Of a stretch of DNA of 15,000 bases, positions 9,044-15,000 are shown one piece after another. The stretch is from contig JNDT01002254.1 in the NCBI GenBank assembly GCA_000697055.1, positions 1-15,000 on the forward strand, written 5' to 3'. The notes beneath the pieces were generated by a model. It saw only the letters and a program-made list of their open reading frames with translations. It was not told the DNA's origin and did not search any database. The position numbers and the translations under genes were made by a program. The stretch's first letter is position 1. Each line of letters opens with the position of its first letter. This DNA comes from Saksenaea vasiformis B4078 (Eukaryota > Mucoromycota > Mucoromycetes > Mucorales > Saksenaeaceae).

Positions 9044-11488
9044 TCAAAGCATTTGAATATAATTCCCAGGAATACATCCCGATCCACACCACCGTTGCTG
9101 CATTTCATCCCATTTCTCCGCAACCCACCACCCTTCAAACTGAGAGTGCCCTATTAATGCTAATAATGTGTTCCGTCTAAATGTTATCTCCACTTCGTCT
9201 TGCGCAAAGTAATCATACTTGGCACGCGCTAAGGCAGCAGAGAAAAATTTCTGTGAGAAAAAACCATATTTTGCATAGCGGAATATAATTAAAATCAAAT
9301 TACCCCATTGTGTAATAGGCCGTCCATCAGGCAATTGGGCTGGTAAACTGGCGGGCGGTTGATGATGTTGATAAGGATTCATTGTCATCATGGGTGAAGG
9401 AGGTAGTGGATAGCCTTGTACAGAGGGTGGCAACATGGGCGAAAGTGGCGGACCGGGTGAAGCAGGAGGTTGCCCAACCGGAGGCATCATTGGCGATGGT
9501 GGCGTGTGGAACGGCCTACCTTGTGACGCTGAGATCATGGGTGAGGATGGCGTGTGAAATGGGCGACCTTGTGCCTGCATCATGGGAGAGGGCTGTGGTG
9601 ATGGGGCGGATGATAAGCCGTTAGGCACGGACGATACTGCAGGAAGAACAGATGTATTGGTTGAAGATGAAGGCGCCAACGGAACAGGTGCTGGCATTCC
9701 CTGGAGGAATGGGTTAGATAAGACCCATGGATAACCGGGTGTTGCTATCATCGTTGGCGTAGTTGCTGTTGATACCGACGCCCACGATAAAGGTGTTTGA
9801 GATGTATGAATTTGTCCATCTTCCTGTTCGTTTTTTAGCCTTTGTGCAGACGGTCGCGGCGACGTCGGCGGTGGGAGCACCTGCGTTGAATTTAAATCAT
9901 TCGTCAATGCTTGTGTGCATGGTTGTGTCGGTTCACCGGCTAAAGCTTGCTTCGGCGCCGCTGTCTCGTTAGATGTCATTCGCGATGTCTGAACTCTCTT
10001 TTCTTTGTTCATCGGTTGCGGATTGTTGTGATGAGTTGTATGATCTAATCCTTCGTTTCTTTTTGCTGGGTTCAGCTGCCGCGACGGTGATGATGATGAC
10101 TCATGCTTCTTATTTGATCCATCTACTTCCAGTCTTTCCAAAAGCTCCTCCAATGAACCGCGTGTGGTATCTCTTCTTTCCTGCAACGTTGGTAATGGCT
10201 TCCGTCTCACACGCGTTGTCGTGCCATTGTTGCTACTGTTACCTTGAACGGATACTGGGCGAGGGGGAAGTTGCTTAACTTTCATTGGTGGGAGGTCTAT
10301 CGTGTCAAGCTGAAGTGTGTGCATAATGTAATCAGCTCCAGCTAGGCAGCATGGTCAGTTCATAAACTCATAGCCAAAAGAGGAAAACATACATGGCATT
10401 ACTGATCCCGTTCTGTGTTCCGCATATCTGGCTACTTCTGTTTGGATATCAAGCTCATCAAGACGAGTCCGGATCATCTCACACCACTGGTGTAATCACA
10501 ATCAGATCCTTGATTACAATATCATTTGCTCCATACCTCGTCCTGGACCATGAGCTGAGCCGAGGCAAGATTAGCATAATCCCAGACATTATTAATAAGG
10601 AAGTCAATACGCTCAGACTCCATCAGTTCTAATTGATTGCAAGTTTCCTTCCAGGCTTCGTTCCACTTCTCCACTAAACTCTCCACTTCTGTCAACGCGG
10701 TGTGATACTCCGTTCCTATTGAGAAGAACATATATGTATATAAATATCAGTACTCTGATCAGCTGTACTGCTTCTGTACCTAAGGCTTGAAGTTGAGGTG
10801 TAGGTCCCGTGGAGGATCGATGAAAATGGAGGTAGCGATCTCGGATCTGAAAATAGAACAAAATGTCAGTCTTTCTCTTCTGCCTATTCCGTTATCTTCT
10901 TCTTGCCTTGCCTAGCTCTGTAATTCGAGATTGTCTTTCGTCGTACAAGGTTTGTAATTTGGTCGATATCTGTCATGGATGATTAACGACGGAAACCCAT
11001 CTCCATAACGACGACAATATTTACCAAATCTATGGTCTCACAATGATCGGTCATCCATTGATCCAGTTGGGTAGCAACCTGCTGAGATAAGCGCTGCGCC
11101 AAGTCGATATGCGACTGTGCTGTCTTTCTGAGCTGGATATTGACAGCGTCTATAGCGTGCGCCAAACCGTCGGCTTTCTCTTCTTTCGGCGCAGTCAACG
11201 CCATAAGCTTCTCTCCAAATTCATGCTCCAACTGTGCTCTGCAAACAAAATTGGGTAAGTAGGGTGACACATCAATTCTTCCTACCTCTCATGATAGACC
11301 GTATGAATATGATTTAGTGTATCGAAGGATGTATACACTTGGCCCAAAAGACTGTCCATGCCGCTGCGGTCGTACGCCTATTTCGTGGTTCTCAATCGCT
11401 ACAATTCAAGTTGTCCTAGTTTTACCCAAAAGTTATTGGCGAACAACTGTGGCTCTGCCAACGTTTCTCCCTGAGTATCTTGAAACAT
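9044..11488 (-). CDS. F-BAR/SH3 cytokinesis protein (Hof1/Cdc15/Imp2-like)
   Basis: Proteins of this type bend and bind membrane through the F-BAR domain and recruit septation and actin regulators through proline motifs and an SH3 domain. Nine exons on the minus strand: 11488-11426, 11377-11286, 11238-11025, 10969-10907, 10846-10780, 10715-10537, 10486-10393, 10341-9304 and 9228-9044, giving 664 residues (yeast Hof1 is about the same size). Residues 15-257 form the F-BAR domain: LFANNFW, HERAQLEHEFGEKL, ESLVEKWNEAWKETC, ERIDFL, then DELD and TGSVMP. The middle (about 258-600) is disordered and proline-rich with PPSPMM and QGRPFHTP repeats. The SH3 domain is at about 604-664 (AKYDYFAQDEVEITF, GWWVAEKW, IPGNYIQML at the very end). 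Introns run 47-75 nt; the one at 10906-10847 has a GC donor (GCAAGA). The domain call is firm; choice among Hof1, Cdc15 and Imp2 orthologues is not made. Confidence 0.9.
9385..9600 (-). repeat. Proline-rich coding repeats in the F-BAR/SH3 protein linker
   Basis: Read on the minus strand, SPM-centred units recur, and two adjacent 48 nt copies encode a 16-residue period containing QGRPFHTP followed by SPM (GGCGTGTG marks recur at 9501 and 9549 on the plus strand). Such segments are likely SH3 ligands or phosphorylation sites. Confidence 0.65.
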
Positions 11489-11580
11489 TGTTCTAGCAAT
11501 AACAAAGGAAAAGAGATTGCTTTTCATAACAACGAACCTATGTCACCTTTTTCTTTTGACAGAGAAAAAAACAATTTCCA

Positions 11581-11586
11581 TATATA
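11581..11586 (-). promoter_or_regulatory. TATA-box-like element of the F-BAR gene
   Basis: TATATA, within CTATATATGG on the minus strand, about 95 bp upstream of the ATG at 11488. Position is plausible for a fungal core promoter; not otherwise tested. Confidence 0.35.
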
Positions 11587-12018
11587 GATCTTTGCTATTT
11601 ATGCATTGCGTTGGCAAATAGAATAAATTTGCACTGGACAGGAAACAAGCTTTCAATGGCGCCTATGTATGACGGCATATGCACCGTATTGGCCTGTATA
11701 CTATTTTCTCTGCATACACGGATGAAAAACATAAATCAAATGTTAATGTTAGTCCTATGGTGTAACGTACTGCTGAAATTGTCATCTTATCCGTCTTGTC
11801 CAAAGTCCGCCCATCCTGGCCAATTTCAGGCCCTTTTCATGACCTGGATGAACTATTGGATTTTTCCTACGATTCTGCGTTGATTTAAAATTACTCGGCG
11901 TTACTTCCAGACACACTCTGCGTTTTGGAGCATGTATTTACCTTTATCCGATACTGTGATTTGCGTGTCATACTCTTCCGTGTTACGTTTGAGCCATTGA
12001 TAGCTTCCCATTATCTAA

Positions 12019-12350
12019 GGCAGAAACAGAATTTCATTGTCTCGTGCAAAGGACATGTTAAAGATAGGACCCGATCATTCCGTGTAAAACATAGGATTCT
12101 TTGTCTCATGAAAAGGTGTGGCAATGATCGAATTTTTTTACACATGCCAAAAGGCGTGTTTTATCTCGCGCAAAAGGCGTGTCTGCGATAAGGTCCTATC
12201 GTGGCATGGCAAAGGATAAATCAGTGATCGGGTTCTTTTGACTCATACAAGCAGTGTCTCAGAAACAGAATTCCGTCGTCTCATGCAAAAAGTGCGTTGA
12301 AGATAGGTTCATCTTATCTCACATAACAAGGGTGTCTCAGATAGCGGGAA
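12019..12350. repeat. Degenerate direct repeats, core like TCTCATGCAAAAGGCGTGT
   Basis: Copies of a core resembling TCTCATGCAAAAGGCGTGT, often followed by a GATAGG or GATAAGG block, begin at about 12040, 12104, 12141, 12164, 12241, 12279 and 12317. The last three are 38 nt apart; the others are irregular (23-77). A longer match links 12021-12066 and 12260-12305 (each with AAACAGAATT, then the core, then GATAGG). The array is diverged, so it looks like an old minisatellite or an internally repetitive mobile element rather than a coding or CRISPR array. Confidence 0.65.
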
Positions 12351-12371
12351 GTGATGCATATTTAAAGGGCA

Positions 12372-12401
12372 GTTCTTTTTTCTTTTTTTTCTTTTTCTTT
12401 G
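12372..12401. repeat. Polypyrimidine low-complexity tract
   Basis: About 30 bases of T with interspersed C. It creates a spurious poly-Lys or poly-Phe stretch in open frames crossing it. Confidence 0.8.
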
Positions 12402-12714
12402 GCTCTGTTGGTACAAATATCCCCGGTGCGGATGTCAACTTTTTATTACATATCCAGAATCTCATTTTTTTATGCCGTTTAGGCCGTCTTGGCCGTGTTG
12501 GTGCTTTATGCCCACACTCAAAGTATGTAAACGTCGTTGCACACTCAGGGTCCCTCATCTCCCGCGATAGGTTGCCAGGCGATGTATCGCTTCAAGTCCT
12601 GTGGACGCCGTTCAAAAGTGGCGGGATCACCCCCTGGGGGCTAAGTGAAAAAGCATCCAAGCATTATTTCATCTACTACCATGAATTATTTTTTATGCTG
12701 CCTGAATAAATTTT

Positions 12715-12829
12715 GCGTCCGCTGAAGACCAAGTTCATGTAAGTTAATTAATCTTCAGACGGAAAATTAATGTACTGATGGCCGCATATTCGATTCTTCT
12801 TTAGCGCAAACTTGGCTCTTCAAAGGCGC
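12715..12829. repeat. Second hairpin element, related to the one at 1741-1910
   Basis: Left arm 12715-12735 (GCGTCC, GCTGAAGACCAAGTT) pairs with right arm 12809-12829 (AACTTGGCTCTTCAAAGGCGC). Its inner borders resemble the first element: GAAGACCAAGT followed by GTAAGT (12739) on the left, and TAGCGCAAACTTGG (12802-12815) on the right, 13 of 14 identical to 1850-1863. As in the first element, the centre (12739-12804, 66 nt) begins with GTAAGT and ends with TTTAG. The left arm could also pair with 12752-12763 (TCTTCAGACGGA), giving an alternative small hairpin. Confidence 0.6.
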
Positions 12830-13761
12830 AGGATTTGTTTAGTGTAGCGTAAAAGATAATTCAATAAACAGTATGCAGTCAATGTATGGTAGTCAAACAT
12901 TCACTCCCAAGGTTGAGCAACTTCAGTCGCTGCCATCAGGTATAGTGAGGATGAGCAGACTTCCCATTCGTTTTTACATAGCGTACATTAGTGGGATTTG
13001 GATGTGGCCGAGGAGGTGATGGAGATCTTCATATCATGCGACAGTAGGCCTTGGGATACGCTACAAGGAAGAAATAAGTAGGACTAAATTAGAGAGGATC
13101 ATGTAGACAATATACACTACCACAGATAGGAAAGCTTCTTCATTTAGATATCGAGAACGGATAACAAGAAGCTTATATCATTATCCATTGTGCAGCCATT
13201 CTAATAGGCTGAGTGAATATATTGACGCAAAAGACAGCAGCTGTATCGCTTCCGGTTCATCCATGAATAGTTTGATACTCATGCTCGAGATACAAGTAAA
13301 CAAGTTGATTGTAGAAAATTTCTTCGCATAATCGCGACGCCACTGAGTTAATACTGCCATTAGAAACGGCTACTTTCATGAAGAGCATGATGTATGATCA
13401 ATACGTTGACGGGATGTCAGTGACCATAGAGATTAGGTGCAGGGTAGACAGATGCTTTTTTCTTTTGTTGCCACATGAATTACTATCTTCGATAAGATGA
13501 TCCATGATACAGTACTGTATTGATATCATCACACTGGAAAAAGAGGACAGAAAATAGAAGTCTTTTTATCCCTTATGCGTGTATTTTATGTCATTTGACA
13601 AGAGAATTATCCGTAATAAGAGCACCATAGGTGAACAAGGTGTTCGTTCCTCCACCAGGTTTATTCCATGATGCCGTCTCGTAGGATACGGCTTTGCAAT
13701 AATCATCCACAACGCGATGGATAAGCCTGGGGTGATGTTCCATGTGTTGCAAGGGCATGTT

Positions 13762-14851
13762 TTATTTATCTGAATCACTAGAATTTTCAGTAGCTTGTCT
13801 GTTGTTGCTATCACCGTCGATAGCAATCAATCGTTTGACCAGATGCTCCAGCTCAAATACGTGATCATCTCGGGCATTTGGCGAGATTTTTCGCAAGGCC
13901 TCTGCAAGATTCAATAAATATTCAGCGTTCCATCCTGATGGACCTTTGTTTTCAATCGAGTCAGTTAGATTGTAAGGCTGATGCATCGCTTCTCCAACAT
14001 ACCATATGATTCGTAAATCTGTTTGGCAATGGCTTCTATTGGTGCAGGACCAACATATGCTTCATTGCTTGTTGTACCAATATATACTAGTGCCTAGTAA
14101 CGTGGTTATCAGGCGCTCACATAGTTCACACATATCTGTTGTCTTTCCTCTTGAATCGGAGGAACTTACATCTTCTACAGCCGGCACTTTGTCATCTTCT
14201 GAGGTATAAACATGTACATGATGAACTGTATATCCGTTCTGACAAGAATGGTCCCCAATGATGGTTAACTTGGAAGTATCTTTGTGACCATAATAATTAC
14301 CTTTTCTCGATGGTCTAGATAGGCTCTCGTTGCCTCAACGTCATCTGATGGGATCTTAAAGGCGACACCCCAAGTTACATCATCGTGACCATGCTATAGT
14401 ATTTCATCGTTAGCTGGAAAAAATAAAGGAAAAAAAAAGGTCCCGCAAAATGATAATACGTACGGTATCTTCTATGGTGACCCATTCATTATAAGGAATT
14501 AGTGTCACTACTCGGCCAGGACTTTCAGGTGTTCCGCGGTGGTCTTCGCTGTGCTGGAATCCAAAGACTGTAAGTCTTTGCTGCTTTTAAGCATCCTATC
14601 TTCTAGTACCTGCCAGAATCGCCGTACATGACCTTTAACGTAGCCTACAACTCTTTTTCTGAATGAGACATGTAACAAACTAAATTTTATCATTACTTGG
14701 CTTCGTAATGGATCGGCGGCTTCCAGATCAATGAGCCATAACCGAACACCCAGATGCCATTTTGCTTTGTTTCCTTAGCAGGATCGGCTGCTCGATGAGT
14801 AGAGGACATATTTTCGTTCTTTGTGCTCAATGGTCCGTTTGTTGCCGTCAT
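13762..14851 (-). CDS. ChaC-type glutathione-specific gamma-glutamylcyclotransferase
   Basis: ChaC enzymes cleave glutathione to 5-oxoproline and Cys-Gly in the cytosol, part of glutathione turnover. Seven exons on the minus strand: 14851-14697, 14658-14610, 14553-14464, 14393-14301, 14238-14170, 14093-14003 and 13943-13762, giving 242 residues, a normal family size. Motifs in order: IWVFGYGSLIWKP (about 33-45, the substrate-binding YGSL loop), RVVGYVKGHVRRFWQ, DHRGTPESPGRVVTLI, TWGVAFKIP, YLDHREKNGY, ALVYIGTTSN, VGP and GPSGWNAEYLLNLAEAL. The active-site Glu lies among those between VVTLI and TWGVAF, but which one is not certain. Introns are 38, 56, 70, 62, 76 and 59 nt; several carry CTAAC-like branch sites, and each junction restores the family pattern. 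The first, at 38 nt, is very short. The N-terminal 30 residues before the domain are low in conserved features, and an internal Met at 15 could also start the protein. The tail is Ser/Asp-rich. Confidence 0.92.
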
Positions 14852-15000
14852 TACTAATGGGGAAGGAAAAAGGTACGGAATTGTTTCACCCAGCTTGCAA
14901 CTTTAGTTTGTATCCCGCCCTTTGTGCAAAGTACTTCCCGGGTCGCCTTTGGACTAACAGGAATAAATTAAGTAAAGTACAATCTATGGAGACGCTGGCA
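14852..15000. other. Upstream region of the ChaC gene
   Basis: Short stretch to the window edge. It contains no recognised coding sequence and no clear TATA box on the minus strand; presumably promoter and 5' UTR. Confidence 0.35.

Larger units (their letters stand above)
11489..13761. other. 2.3 kb gene-poor region
   Basis: No gene could be supported on either strand. Open frames at 11611-11883, 11925-12191 and 12254-12709 (plus) lack recognisable motifs, and the latter two run through degenerate repeats and a polypyrimidine tract. The first 100 bp or so are the upstream region of the F-BAR gene. From 12019 there is a degenerate repeat array, then a T/C tract, GC-richer sequence with a threefold GGCCGT-type 9-mer near 12470-12505, and the second hairpin element. 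From 12860 to 13760 the DNA is AT-rich and unremarkable. It may be the graveyard of mobile elements. Confidence 0.5.

Noticed and set aside
11611..11883. A 90-codon plus-strand open frame in the F-BAR upstream region
   Set aside because: Hydrophobic, no domain recognised and no conserved motif; it could be a decayed gene, but I cannot support it.
12019..12350. Repeats as a CRISPR array
   Set aside because: Units are diverged, spacing is irregular and there are no unique spacers of constant length; the genome is eukaryotic.
12254..12709. A 151-codon plus-strand open frame, and a 73-codon minus-strand frame with poly-Lys
   Set aside because: They cross the degenerate repeats or the polypyrimidine tract, have no recognisable domain and lack convincing splice or promoter context.
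12873..13019. A roughly 48-codon open frame starting MQSMYGSQTF, with a possible intron
   Set aside because: The first 23 codons look protein-like, but there is no homology I recognise, no clear downstream exon and a quick stop.

Overview
The window reads as nuclear DNA of a filamentous fungus, most likely an early-diverging one (Mucoromycota-like). The evidence is intron-dense genes with very short introns (mostly 38-80 nt, GT donors such as GTAAGT/GTATGT, CTAAC/CTAAT-like branch sites, pyrimidine-rich acceptors). Further support comes from a Zn2Cys6 transcription factor, fungal polarity proteins (Bud6 and a Hof1/Cdc15-type F-BAR-SH3 protein) and a Fanzor gene. The assignment is an inference from gene content; there is no rRNA or marker gene here.

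Layout. (1) 1-1611, plus: the 3' two-thirds or so of a Fanzor gene, the eukaryotic relative of TnpB (RNA-guided nuclease carried by transposons). Its three RuvC acidic residues and zinc ribbon are visible, but a single frameshift near 879 breaks it. (2) 1612-2069: non-coding, with a striking imperfect inverted repeat (1741-1910). A diverged relative sits about 11 kb away at 12715-12829. (3) 2070-4439, plus: a Zn2Cys6 transcription factor in three exons, with a Cys-rich seven-residue tandem repeat inserted in its C-terminal half. (4) 5129-about 5812, plus: a small secreted protein of Knh1-like type, 3' end uncertain. (5) 6018-8712, plus: Bud6/Aip3 in five exons. (6) 9044-11488, minus: an F-BAR/SH3 protein in nine exons, convergent with Bud6. 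(7) 11489-13761: a 2.3 kb gene-poor stretch with a degenerate repeat array, a polypyrimidine tract and the second hairpin. (8) 13762-14851, minus: a ChaC-type gamma-glutamylcyclotransferase in seven exons.

How the genes relate. Bud6 and the F-BAR/SH3 protein belong to the same cell-biological module, formin-driven actin cables and septum or tip organisation; their adjacency may be chance. The Fanzor and the two related hairpin elements are the mobile or selfish component. The transcription factor, secreted protein and ChaC look like ordinary host genes. Exon models were built by hand from splice signals, reading frame and remembered family motifs; no alignment or search was run. Two predicted introns (one in the transcription factor, one in the F-BAR gene) use GC-AG rather than GT-AG borders.
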